From: Alistipes communis
GTDB lineage: Bacteria > Bacteroidota > Bacteroidia > Bacteroidales > Rikenellaceae
DNA: 64,000 nt
Assembly (NCBI RefSeq): GCF_006542665.1
Contig: NZ_AP019735.1
Location: forward strand, 248,001 to 312,000
Reading direction: 5' to 3'
Shown here one piece after another: positions 43,824 to 51,842 of this stretch. A program made the translations under genes and the position numbers. The stretch's first letter is position 1; every line of letters starts with the position of its first letter. The notes beneath the pieces are model-generated. The model saw only the letters and a program-made list of their open reading frames with translations, was not told where the DNA came from and made no database searches.

Positions 43824-45164
43824 TCAATTAAAAAAATCGCACACTCGCTCCACCGCATCCGGCAGGGCGAAGACCACCACACGGTCGAAAGCCTTGATCT
43901 CGGTACTCCCGACGGCGATTTCGACCTTGTCGCCGCGGACGATGCCGCCGATGATGACATTCTCCGGCAGCCCCATCTCCTTGATGCGGCTGCGCGTAGC
44001 GGGCGAGTTGGGCTTGGCGATGAACTCCATCACCTCGGCTTCGCTGCCCGTGAGGTATTTGATCGCCTGCACGTCGGACGACATCGTGAAACGAAAGATG
44101 TTCGACGCCGTAATCAGCTTCTTGTTGACGATCGTATCGATGCCCATGCTCTCGGCCAGATTGATGTAATTGAGGTTCTCGACCTCGGCGATCACCTTCT
44201 TCACCCCCATGCGGCGCGCCAGCAGCGCCGCGAGGATGTTGGTCTCGCTGCGCCCCGTGACGGCCAGGAAGGCGTCCATATTGGGCAGTCCCTCTTCGAG
44301 CATCGCCTCGGTGTTGCGGCCGTCGACATTGATGATGAGCGTCTTGTCCAGCAGCTCCGCCAACCGGTAGGCCTTCTCGGCGTTGTAGTCGATCAGTTTG
44401 ATGTTGACCTCGTTCTGCAACTCGGAAGCCACCTGCACGCCGATGCGCGATCCGCCCAGGATCATCAGGTTCTTCACCTCGATGTGCGACTGCCCCGACA
44501 GGTCGTTCACCTCGCGCACCGCATCCTGACGGGCGATCACGTAGATCGTGTCACCCTCCTCGAAACGCTCCTCGGCGTGGGGAATGATCGTCCTCCCGTC
44601 GCGCGTGATGGCCACCGTACGGTAGCTCAGCTCGGCGTCGCTGTCCGAAAAGCCGGCCAGCTCCCTGCCGACGAGCGGAGAGGTAGGTTCCAACTTGAAG
44701 ACCGACAGCGAAAGCCGTCCGCCTGAAAAATCCACGTATTCGGTCGTCGAGGTGTGCCCCAGCAGATCGACCACCTCGGCCGCCGCGACCTTTTCGGGAT
44801 AGAAAAGGTAGTCGATTCCCATTTCGATGAAAATCTCCTTATTGTTGGGTTCGAGATACTCGTTGTTGTCGATGCGGGCGATGGTTTTGCGCGCACCGAG
44901 CTGCTTGGCGATCACCGCCGCGACGATGTTGTCGTTTTCGGTGTGGTTCACCGCGATGAAGAGATCGCACTTGCGTGTCGAGGCCTTGCGCAGCGCCTCG
45001 AAGGTGGTCGAGTCCCCCTCGACGGTGATGATGTCGGCCAGCGTCCCCACCTCTTCGAGCGCCTTGGCGTCGCGGTCGATGACCGTGATGTCGTGGCCGT
45101 TGCCGCTCAGCATCGTCGCCAGATGGCTGCCCATCTCTCCGGCTCCTGCTATGACGATTTTCAT
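43824..45164 (-). CDS. trkA: Trk potassium transporter NAD-binding subunit TrkA
   Basis: A 446-residue cytoplasmic gating subunit with two RCK units. Each has a Rossmann NAD motif: MKIVIAGAGEMGSHLATML at residue 1 and LMILGGSRIGVQVASEL at about 230, each followed by a TrkA-C domain (VAITRDGRTIIPHAEERFEEGD and IGGIVRGDKVEIAVGSTEIKAFD). The start is set by the first motif; upstream in-frame codons run into the divergent promoter. The TrkH channel is not next to it in the window. A promoter (45307-45338) lies 140 bp upstream. Confidence 0.95.
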   Translation of the reverse strand: MKIVIAGAGEMGSHLATMLSGNGHDITVIDRDAKALEEVGTLADIITVEGDSTTFEALRKASTRKCDLFIAVNHTENDNIVAAVIAKQLGARKTIARIDNNEYLEPNNKEIFIEMGIDYLFYPEKVAAAEVVDLLGHTSTTEYVDFSGGRLSLSVFKLEPTSPLVGRELAGFSDSDAELSYRTVAITRDGRTIIPHAEERFEEGDTIYVIARQDAVREVNDLSGQSHIEVKNLMILGGSRIGVQVASELQNEVNIKLIDYNAEKAYRLAELLDKTLIINVDGRNTEAMLEEGLPNMDAFLAVTGRSETNILAALLARRMGVKKVIAEVENLNYINLAESMGIDTIVNKKLITASNIFRFTMSSDVQAIKYLTGSEAEVMEFIAKPNSPATRSRIKEMGLPENVIIGGIVRGDKVEIAVGSTEIKAFDRVVVFALPDAVERVCDFFN

Positions 45165-45291
45165 AATTGCTCTTCGTTGTTTTCCGCCTCCGGCGCGCAC
45201 GTCGCCGGCGTCCGCCTCCGTCCGCCGCGACATCCGCCCGCAGGGATCGTGCCGCAGGCGACCGTCCCGTGCGAACGATCGGGGCAGGCAT

Positions 45292-45322
45292 TTTGCGTTT
45301 TGCAGACAAATGTATAAATTTG
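45292..45322 (+). promoter_or_regulatory. promoter of the small Cys-rich membrane protein gene
   Basis: TTTG (45292-45295), 19-nt spacer, TAAATTTG (45315-45322). It overlaps the divergent trkA promoter and gives a leader of about 85 nt. Confidence 0.8.
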
Positions 45323-45338
45323 TTGCGGAAAGCACAAA
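45307..45338 (-). promoter_or_regulatory. promoter of trkA
   Basis: On the minus strand TTTG (45338-45335), 20-nt spacer, TACATTTG (45314-45307). It directly abuts the -7 box of the opposite promoter, so both cannot be occupied at once. Confidence 0.78.
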
Positions 45339-45411
45339 TTTTCCACCCCTTTTTCCTCCATGAAGCGAGACTTCAAGTCGGAGTCGGGAAACTTTTAAGA
45401 TTGAATTCGTT

Positions 45412-45669
45412 ATGTCCAACTGGATCATCGTCATTCTGTGCGCCGTCGCGGCCGTCGCGCTCTTCGTCGCGGGTATGTCGCTCACGCTCATGCTCAAAGG
45501 CCATCATATCGATTCGGAAATCTCGACCAACAAGGAGATGCAGCGCCGCGGCATCAAATGCGCCGTACAGGAGACGCGCGAAGCGATGCAGCAGGCCGAC
45601 TGTTCCGACACGTCGGGCCTCTGCTCGGGCAACTGCGCCGGCTGCGACGTGGAGCACGAACAGAAATAA
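45412..45669 (+). CDS. small single-pass membrane protein with Cys-rich tail
   Basis: An 85-residue protein I do not recognise. One transmembrane helix occupies about residues 4-27 (WIIVILCAVAAVALFVAGMSL). After a polar, likely helical middle (EISTNKEMQRRGIKCAVQE) the tail holds six Cys in all, including a tight cluster CSDTSGLCSGNCAGCD. That spacing could bind a metal or Fe-S cluster or form disulfides. It has a clear promoter and terminator, so it is a single-gene unit. Orientation is uncertain; function unknown. Confidence 0.8.
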   Translation: MSNWIIVILCAVAAVALFVAGMSLTLMLKGHHIDSEISTNKEMQRRGIKCAVQETREAMQQADCSDTSGLCSGNCAGCDVEHEQK

Positions 45670-45688
45670 CGGTCCGCTCGCACGAAGA

Positions 45689-45738
45689 GATTCCGCAGCG
45701 CCGAAAACCGCGTAATGGGCTTTCGGCGCTGCGGAATC
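45689..45738 (+). terminator. terminator after the small Cys-rich protein gene
   Basis: Perfect 18-nt arms (GATTCCGCAGCGCCGAAA and complement) around a 14-nt loop, 19 bp after the stop codon, followed by CGTTTGTT. Confidence 0.88.
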
Positions 45739-45862
45739 CGTTTGTTCCCGGACACGGATGCGGCCGGCAGCGAAAATCGGTGATTTTTGACAGATCGTCC
45801 GACGTATCGGGCTTTGCGGCGGCGTAAAAAACGATTCCTTTGTTCCGAAGAAACCATTTGCC

Positions 45863-46669
45863 ATGAGAAGCCTTTTACGAACCGGTCTGTTCCTGCTTCC
45901 GCTGCTCGCCGCAGGCTGCGACCATATCGAATACCACCCCTACGACACCGACATAAGCGGAGAGCAGAATATCAACGCCAAGAACATCGCCCGCATCGAA
46001 GCCGCCTGCCGCGGCAGGCAGACCGTGCGTTTCGCCATGATCAGCGACACGCAGCGCTGGTACGACGAAACCGAAAAAGCCGTCGAAGCGCTCAACGCCC
46101 GCGACGACATCGACTTCGTGCTCCACGGCGGCGACCTCTCGGATTTCGGGCTGAAAAAAGAGTTCATGTGGCAGCGCGACATCCTCAACCGCCTGCGCGT
46201 ACCTTACGTCTGCCTGCTGGGCAATCACGACTGCCAGGGTACGGGCGAAGCGGTGTTCGAGAAGATTTTCGGACCGTCCGACTTCGCATTCACGGCCGCC
46301 GACGTGCGCTTCGTCTGTCTGAACACCAACGCCATGGAGTACGACTACTCGCATCCCGTCCCCGATTTCGATTTCCTCGAACACGAATACGGCTCGTTCG
46401 CACCGCCGGCGCGCCGCACGATCTTCGCCATGCACGTGCGCCCCTACGACTTCCAGTTCAACAACAACGTGGCCAAAGTCTTCGAACACTACGTCATGCG
46501 CTTTCCCCAGCCGCTCTGCTGCATCTTCGGCCACGAACACCGCTGGATCGAGGAGGATATTTTCGGCGACGGCATGATGTACTACGGCTGCCCGAACATC
46601 GAGAAACGCACCTATATCCTATATACGCTCACCCCCGACGGATACAGCTATGAGAAGGTCGATTTTTAG
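45863..46669 (+). CDS. calcineurin-like metallophosphoesterase lipoprotein
   Basis: A 268-residue exported phosphoesterase. The lipobox is LAAGC (Cys19). Metal ligands follow the family order: MISDTQRW (Asp, though DTQ replaces the usual DxH), HGGDLSDFG, LGNHDCQG, a later MHVRPYDF and FGHEHRWIE. This dimetal fold cleaves phosphomonoesters or diesters. The substrate is unknown. It overlaps the following gene by 20 bp, suggesting coupled expression of an envelope pair. Confidence 0.9.
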   Translation: MRSLLRTGLFLLPLLAAGCDHIEYHPYDTDISGEQNINAKNIARIEAACRGRQTVRFAMISDTQRWYDETEKAVEALNARDDIDFVLHGGDLSDFGLKKEFMWQRDILNRLRVPYVCLLGNHDCQGTGEAVFEKIFGPSDFAFTAADVRFVCLNTNAMEYDYSHPVPDFDFLEHEYGSFAPPARRTIFAMHVRPYDFQFNNNVAKVFEHYVMRFPQPLCCIFGHEHRWIEEDIFGDGMMYYGCPNIEKRTYILYTLTPDGYSYEKVDF

Positions 46670-47423
46670 TCTGCTGCTCCTGCTTCCGCTCTGCGGGGCG
46701 GGACACGCCGTCCCCGCCGCCGACTCTCTGCCGCTGCATCCGCCCGCACCCGCCATCGCCCCCGCAACGATCGCATTCTCTCCGGCCGGCCGTACGGAAG
46801 AACTGCCGCAGCTCGCCGGCGACACCCTGCCCGCTGTGCGGACGCACCGGATCGAGCGGCTGCCGCTCGACCGGCGCCGCCATACCTGCCGCGACGGATG
46901 GCGGCGCATGATCCCCACCCACGTCAAGGTACAATACGCCGGCGGCATGGGTTTCCTCTCTTTCGGTGCCGGATGGGACTACGGACGCAAATGTCAATGG
47001 GAGACGGATCTCTACCTGGGATTCCTGCCGCGCAGCAAGGCCGACAAATTCTACGTCACCACCACAGCCAAACAGAGCTACATCCCGTGGAGCATCGCCT
47101 GCGGCAACCGTTTCGCCGTCGAACCCTTCTACTGCGGCATGTACATCAACACGATCATCGGCGAGAAGTTCTGGGTCAAGGAACCCGACCGCTATCCGCG
47201 CAAGTACTACACCTTCTCCACCAAGATACACACCTTCCTCTTCATCGGACAGCGGTTGACGCTCTATACCAACCGCTACACGCGCTCGCTGCTCAAAGGC
47301 GTCACGGCCTACTACGAACTGAGCACCTGCGACCTCTACCTCATCAGCGCCGTCACCAACAAAAGCCTCGACGGCTGGGACATCGTCGGGCTGTCGTTCG
47401 GAGTGAAATTGCAACTGTTCTGA
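46650..47423 (+). CDS. uncharacterised exported protein, barrel-like C-terminus
   Basis: A 257-residue protein I do not recognise. A signal peptide (about 1-24, LLLLLPLCGAGHA) is followed by a Pro/Ala-rich linker to about residue 75 and then alternating aromatic/polar sequence like a small outer-membrane barrel (VKVQYAGGMGFLSFGAGWDYG, WETDLYLGFLPR, YITLYTNRY-like segments) ending GLSFGVKLQLF. The final Phe fits barrel-assembly signals. It overlaps the phosphoesterase lipoprotein gene by 20 bp. Function unknown. Confidence 0.78.
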   Translation: MRRSIFSLLLLLPLCGAGHAVPAADSLPLHPPAPAIAPATIAFSPAGRTEELPQLAGDTLPAVRTHRIERLPLDRRRHTCRDGWRRMIPTHVKVQYAGGMGFLSFGAGWDYGRKCQWETDLYLGFLPRSKADKFYVTTTAKQSYIPWSIACGNRFAVEPFYCGMYINTIIGEKFWVKEPDRYPRKYYTFSTKIHTFLFIGQRLTLYTNRYTRSLLKGVTAYYELSTCDLYLISAVTNKSLDGWDIVGLSFGVKLQLF

Positions 47424-47626
47424 CCGGCGGAGGCACCGTCGCCCCGCACGTCCGAAGACGAAACGGCGGAACGACCGATCCCGCCGCAAAAGAAACGCTT
47501 ATCCGCAGAATCTCTGATTTCCGCGGGTCCGTCCGCTGTTCGCCGACGCCGGAACCGATGCGAGTCCCGGCGAGCGCAAGCCGCCCTATCTCGACCTCCC
47601 GAAACCGGACAAAGGCTACTATACAA

Positions 47627-47659
47627 AAATCCGGTCTCCCTTCCAGGGAGACCGGATTT
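47627..47659. terminator. bidirectional terminator between the 46650 gene and rpmA
   Basis: Perfect 15-nt arms (AAATCCGGTCTCCCT and complement) around TCC, with A and T runs at the ends, between convergent genes. Confidence 0.92.
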
Positions 47660-47678
47660 CGTATCCGTCGTGCCCGGC

Positions 47679-47939
47679 TTACTCGGCCAGAGGCGTTACG
47701 CTCACATAGGATTTGCCTTCACGCTTCTTGCAGAACGAAACCGTTCCGTCGACCAGTGCGAAGAGCGTGTGATCCTTGCCGATACCCACGTTTTCACCCG
47801 GGTTGTGCACCGTACCCCGCTGGCGAACGATGATGTTGCCGGCCTTAGCGAACTGACCACCGAAAAGCTTCACTCCGAGTCGTTTGCTCTCCGACTCACG
47901 GCCGTTCTTCGAACTACCTACACCTTTTTTGTGTGCCAT
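47679..47939 (-). CDS. rpmA: 50S ribosomal protein L27
   Basis: An 86-residue ribosomal protein near the peptidyl-transferase centre. It begins MAHKKGVGSSKNGRESESKRLGVK and contains GGQFAKAGNIIVRQRGT and HPG-like VHNPGENVGIGKDHTLFAL. No N-terminal cleavable extension of the Firmicutes type is present. It follows rplU by 18 bp as usual. Confidence 0.99.
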   Translation of the reverse strand: MAHKKGVGSSKNGRESESKRLGVKLFGGQFAKAGNIIVRQRGTVHNPGENVGIGKDHTLFALVDGTVSFCKKREGKSYVSVTPLAE

Positions 47940-47957
47940 GTTTCTCTAATTTTAAGG

Positions 47958-48269
47958 TTATGCGACAATTTCTTCAACCAGAACCTGGGTCAGATACTGA
48001 CGGTGACCGTTCTGCTTCTGATAACCCGTTCTGCGCTTCTTCTTGAACACGAGGACCTTGTCGTCCTTCAAGTGTTTCAGAATCTTGCACTTCACCGAGG
48101 CGCCTTCTACTACAGGTGCGCCTACCTTGACCTGACCGTCGTTGTCTGCGAGCAGGATTTTGTCGAAGCTCACCGACGAGTCTACCTCGCCCGAAAGACG
48201 GTGAACATAGAGCTTCCGACCTTTTTCAGCCTTAAATTGCTGACCTGCAATCTCTACTATTACGTACAT
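47958..48269 (-). CDS. rplU: 50S ribosomal protein L21
   Basis: A 103-residue protein beginning MYVIVEIAGQQFKAEKGRKLYVHRL and ending with the typical KKRRTGYQKQNGHRQYLTQVLVEEI. It is the first gene of the rplU-rpmA pair and has a promoter about 40-70 nt upstream. Confidence 0.99.
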   Translation of the reverse strand: MYVIVEIAGQQFKAEKGRKLYVHRLSGEVDSSVSFDKILLADNDGQVKVGAPVVEGASVKCKILKHLKDDKVLVFKKKRRTGYQKQNGHRQYLTQVLVEEIVA

Positions 48270-48307
48270 CTGTGTCGATTATGTTTTCAAACATAAATTT
48301 CAGTCCG

Positions 48308-48338
48308 CAAATATACGCAATATTTCGGAATATCCAAT
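48308..48338 (-). promoter_or_regulatory. promoter of rplU-rpmA
   Basis: On the minus strand ATTG (48338-48335), 19-nt spacer, TATATTTG (48315-48308). The leader is about 35 nt. Confidence 0.78.
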
Positions 48339-48506
48339 CCGGGCCCCGTAAATTTTTCGCCGTCGGCAAACCGTTTTGGCATATTTTTAGGAAGTTGCGA
48401 AACCGGATACCGCCGCAACGGCATTTCCGAAGGTTTTTCCGGCATTCCGGAGAAGCAATAAGCGGTATGTTTTTACGTTTTATATACGCAATATCGAAAA
48501 TATTGT

Positions 48507-48514
48507 TATCTTTG
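48507..48514 (+). promoter_or_regulatory. -7 box of cysQ
   Basis: TATCTTTG, a perfect -7 match, ends 9 bp before the first ATG used for cysQ. No TTTG lies at standard spacing upstream. Confidence 0.6.
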
Positions 48515-48523
48515 AACGGGCCA

Positions 48524-49396
48524 ATGAGTATCAATACGACCGAAACCATGTTGAGCGAACAGATCAAACGCTTTCTGCTACCCCATACGTTCAATGCCGC
48601 AGTACGTGCCGGAGCCGCCGTAATGCGGATCTACGAACACCGCGACGATTACGACCTGTCGAAGTACGACGGAAATTTCCGCTCCATCACCGCCGCCGAC
48701 CGTGCGGCGCACGAGGCGATCAAGCGCACGCTGGGACAGACACGCATCCCGATTCTGAGCGAGGACGGCCGCGAAATGCACTACGAGGAGCGCTGCAACT
48801 GGGAACTCTTCTGGCTGGTCGATCCGCTGGACGGCACGCGCGAATTCATCGCCGGCAACAACGAGTTCACGATCAACATCGCCCTGATGGAGAACAACGT
48901 CTGTGCGGCGGCCGTGATCTACGTCCCCTATCTGCACAAGATCTACTTCGCCGACCGGGGCTTCGGCTCCTATGTGCGCGACGGGGTCGAACCCAGCGCC
49001 GACGCCGCCTACACCTTCGACGAAATCAAACAGGGAGCCCGCCGGCTGCCGCTCGTCGCCGAACGGCACGCGCACCCCTTAATCGCCATCTCCCGTTCGC
49101 ACAACACCCCCGAAACCTTCGCCCACGTCGAGGCGCTCCGGCGTCGTTATCCCGACGCCCAAGTGATCGAGCAGGGCAGTTCCTACAAATTCTGCCTGCT
49201 GGCCGAAGGGCGGGTCGACTACTACGTCCGCACGACCCACACCTACGAGTGGGATACGGCCGCCGGCGAACTGATCCTCGCCGAAGCGGGCGGACGGCTC
49301 GAAGCGCTGGCGGACGGCGCCGCCTTCCGCTACAACAAGCGCGACCTGCAAAATCCGTGGTTCGTCTGCCGCGCGCACAACTGCGCCATCGGCTGA
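48524..49396 (+). CDS. cysQ: 3'(2'),5'-bisphosphate nucleotidase CysQ-like (inositol monophosphatase family)
   Basis: A 290-residue Mg-dependent phosphatase, probably removing the 3'-phosphate of PAP. Metal motifs: LSEDG (Glu), WLVDPLDGTREFIAGNNEF and YEWDTAAGELILAEAGG. The order and spacing match CysQ rather than SuhB. The first ATG (48524) leaves a very short leader; an in-frame ATG at 48548 (MLSEQIKRFLLP) would give 282 residues and a ~28-nt leader and is equally possible. It stands alone with its own terminator. Confidence 0.92.
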   Translation: MSINTTETMLSEQIKRFLLPHTFNAAVRAGAAVMRIYEHRDDYDLSKYDGNFRSITAADRAAHEAIKRTLGQTRIPILSEDGREMHYEERCNWELFWLVDPLDGTREFIAGNNEFTINIALMENNVCAAAVIYVPYLHKIYFADRGFGSYVRDGVEPSADAAYTFDEIKQGARRLPLVAERHAHPLIAISRSHNTPETFAHVEALRRRYPDAQVIEQGSSYKFCLLAEGRVDYYVRTTHTYEWDTAAGELILAEAGGRLEALADGAAFRYNKRDLQNPWFVCRAHNCAIG

Positions 49397-49423
49397 ACCG
49401 CCGGCGTCCGCGCATCGACTCAC

Positions 49424-49447
49424 AGAGACCGGAAAATTCCGGTCTCT
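49424..49447 (+). terminator. terminator after cysQ
   Basis: Perfect 11-nt arms (AGAGACCGGAA and complement) around AA, followed by TTCGTT, 27 bp after the stop. Confidence 0.88.
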
Positions 49448-49508
49448 TTCGTTATGGCCGACAATTCTGCCGAAAAAGAAAGGATAGGAAACAAAACATC
49501 ACGGAAGT

Positions 49509-49539
49509 TTTGATTTCTCCTGCTCTTTTTCTATTTTTG
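49509..49539 (+). promoter_or_regulatory. promoter of the S1/P1 nuclease pair
   Basis: TTTG (49509-49512), 19-nt spacer, TATTTTTG (49532-49539), a consensus pair, 37 bp before the first ATG. Confidence 0.88.
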
Positions 49540-49576
49540 TTGGGATAATCGACTACTAACCTAACTTTCTAATCTT

Positions 49577-50347
49577 ATGAAAAAAAGTCTGCTGCTCCTC
49601 GGCGGCGCTCTCGTACTGTTCTCGAACAGCGCCTTCGGATGGGGAAAAATGGGCCATGACGCCATCGCCTACATCGCCGAATGCAACCTCACGCCCAAGG
49701 CGAAGAAAACGATCGAAAAGATCCTCGGCCACTCGATCGTCTACTACGCCACCTGGATGGACGAATGGCGTGCCGAGCCCGGTTACGAACATACCAGCGC
49801 CTGGCACACGGCCTCCGTGGACAAGAATCTCGTCTATGCACCGCGTCCGAAAGGCGACGTGATCTTCGCACTCGAAGACGCGATCGCCAAATTGCAGGAC
49901 TACAAACAGCAGGACGACTCGACCGTCGTGATGAGCCTACGCTGCATCATCCACTTCGTAGGCGACATGCACTGCCCCGTCCACGTGAAGTACGCCGACC
50001 AGAAGAGCTACAACGTCTACCTCAACGGCGACAAGTGCAGTTACCACAACGTATGGGACGACCAGATCATCTCGCGTTCGCACCGCTGGGGCTACCTCGA
50101 ATACGCGCATCAGTTGGATCGCTGCACCAAACAGCAGATCAAGACGATCACCGCCGGCACGCTGCGCGACTGGTTCCACGAAAACGCCCGCGACAGCCGC
50201 CACATCTACGAACTGGTCGGCCCCAATGAGAAACTCGACAAGAACGAAACAAAGTCCTTCGTCAACCATACGCACGAATACGCCGAGCGGCAAATCCTGC
50301 GCGCCGGTTACCGGCTGGCACACGTGCTCAACGAACTGTTCGACTAA
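49577..50347 (+). CDS. S1/P1-family zinc nuclease, exported
   Basis: A 256-residue member of the S1/P1 nuclease family. The signal peptide ends at FG21, so Trp22 becomes the first mature residue and His27 the sixth (WGKMGH). In P1 nuclease Trp1 and His6 bind the tri-zinc site, which fits exactly. Other ligand stretches are WMDEWR (Asp), SAWHTASVD (His), IHFVGDMHCPVHVK (His, Asp, His) and NVWDDQI. It should cut single-stranded DNA/RNA or 3'-nucleotides in the periplasm, perhaps for phosphate or nucleoside scavenging. A paralogue follows 20 bp downstream. Confidence 0.93.
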   Translation: MKKSLLLLGGALVLFSNSAFGWGKMGHDAIAYIAECNLTPKAKKTIEKILGHSIVYYATWMDEWRAEPGYEHTSAWHTASVDKNLVYAPRPKGDVIFALEDAIAKLQDYKQQDDSTVVMSLRCIIHFVGDMHCPVHVKYADQKSYNVYLNGDKCSYHNVWDDQIISRSHRWGYLEYAHQLDRCTKQQIKTITAGTLRDWFHENARDSRHIYELVGPNEKLDKNETKSFVNHTHEYAERQILRAGYRLAHVLNELFD

Positions 50348-50367
50348 CCGATCCCGCAATACCTAAA

Positions 50368-51146
50368 ATGAAAAAGACGCTCTTCCTGCTCTCCGCGGCG
50401 CTGATTCTCTGCTTCGACTCCGCTTTCGGCTGGGGGAAAATGGGCCACGACGCCATCGCCTACATCGCCGAATGCCACCTTACGCCCAAAGCGAAGAAAA
50501 CGATCGAAAAGTACATCGGCACCTCCATCGTACACTACGCTTCGTGGATGGACGCCTACCGTTTCGAGCCTCAGTACGCCCACACCTCGCTGTGCATACC
50601 GCCTGGGTCGACGACAACGACGAGTACGATCCCACGCGCAAGCCCGACGGCAATGCGATCAAGGGAATCGAGGATACGATGGAGCTGCTGCGCGACTACA
50701 AGTCGCTGGACGACTCGACGGTCGTGGTCAGCATCAAGTATCTGGTGCATCTGGTGGGCGACATGCACTGCCCGACGCATGTCAAATACCCCGGCATCAA
50801 GGGCTTCAACATCTACGTCGACGGCCGCAAGCTCAACTACCACGGCGTCTGGGACAGCTACGTGCTCGACTGCAACGTGCGATGGAGCGGCATGGAATTC
50901 CAGCACATCCTCGACCGCTGCACCAAGCGGGAGATCAAGGCCATCACCGCCGGATCGGTGCGCGACTGGTTCCACGACTGCGCCGTCTACTGCCGGCAAA
51001 TCTACGTGCTGGCACAGCCCGACCAGCAGTTCAAAAGTCCCGACGTATGGGAGGATTTCCTCAACCCCGCACTTCCCATCGCCGAACGGCAGATTCTCTA
51101 CGCCGGCTACCGGCTGGCGCACGTGCTCAACGAACTGTTCGGATAA
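50368..51146 (+). pseudogene. second S1/P1-family nuclease, broken by a one-base deletion
   Basis: A tandem paralogue of the upstream nuclease, same length. Frame 1 (from 50368) gives a full signal peptide and WGKMGH as in its neighbour and continues to ...YAHTSL. After about 50594 the homology jumps frame: HTAWVDDND onward is read from 50595 to the stop at 51146. Comparison with SAWHTASVD in the upstream copy predicts that TGG (Trp) has lost one G, leaving CTGTGCAT. The downstream frame is fully intact, with LVHLVGDMHCPTHVK and VWDSYV, so the lesion is recent or a sequencing error. As written the product ends in unrelated sequence. Confidence 0.85.
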
Positions 51147-51167
51147 CACCCCATCCACACGAACACA

Positions 51168-51198
51168 AAAACGGCGATCCTTTCGGGATCGCCGTTTT
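51168..51198. terminator. bidirectional terminator between the nuclease pair and the META gene
   Basis: Arms AAAACGGCGATCC and GGATCGCCGTTTT pair around a 5-nt loop, between convergent genes. Confidence 0.92.
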
Positions 51199-51216
51199 CG
51201 ACAAATACCGTCCGCC

Positions 51217-51738
51217 CTATTTCTTCTCAGCGGGCGTCAGTTTCTCGGCCGGGACGACGGCCTTCACCGAATCGGTTGCGGGAGCCTCCCCGACAGCCGC
51301 AGGTTCGGCCGCAGGCAGCGGTTCGGCCTTCGTTCCCTTGAAGACGAGCGCCTTCTTCCCGTCGTCGAAAAGCGTCAGCACGTCGCCGTCGATCTCGTAC
51401 TTGTCGGCCTCTTCGAGCAGCTTCGCGAAACGGCTCTCCAAATCCATGTTCGGACAGGCCATCATCGTGCTGGCCAGCCGCTCGATGTCGAGTCCGTTCC
51501 CCTCTTCGAGTTCGTAGGGGCCGAACAGGCGGTTGCAGGCACCCACGCCGTAGACCATCATCCGCGACGGGTCGAGCGTGAAATTGAACGTATCCTCTCC
51601 GGCCGCGAAGGCGGGATCGGCCTTGCCGTCCATCTCCGTGAGTTTCCACTGCGTCCCTTCCAGCGGGAGGTTCGTTTTCGGGCTTCCGCAGGCCGCCAGC
51701 ATCAGCATCGCCGCAGCCGCTCCTAAAATCTGTTTCAT
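51217..51738 (-). CDS. META-domain lipoprotein (HslJ-like)
   Basis: A 173-residue lipoprotein. The start MKQILGAAAAMLMLAAC gives a clean lipoprotein signal (lipobox LAAC, Cys17); an ATG four codons upstream is also possible. The META domain (about 25-130) contains LEGTQWKLTEMDG, VGACNRLFGPYEL, STMMACPNMDLESRF and LTLFDDGKKALVFKG, matching heat-shock protein HslJ relatives. The tail is Ala/Pro/Glu-rich. Function of META lipoproteins is poorly known. It lies 105 bp after the PFOR gene. Confidence 0.88.
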   Translation of the reverse strand: MKQILGAAAAMLMLAACGSPKTNLPLEGTQWKLTEMDGKADPAFAAGEDTFNFTLDPSRMMVYGVGACNRLFGPYELEEGNGLDIERLASTMMACPNMDLESRFAKLLEEADKYEIDGDVLTLFDDGKKALVFKGTKAEPLPAAEPAAVGEAPATDSVKAVVPAEKLTPAEKK

Positions 51739-51842
51739 CTTCGTAATCATTTTGGTTTCGATCGGTTTCCGATCCTGTTTTCAATAAAAATGCCGGAAGA
51801 AGGCAAATCCTGCATCCTTCCGGCAAAATTCGTCATGCGGGA

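Noticed and set aside
47424..47678. Possible small gene between the barrel-like protein and rpmA
   Set aside because: No frame has a convincing start or composition; the only feature is the terminator at 47627-47659.
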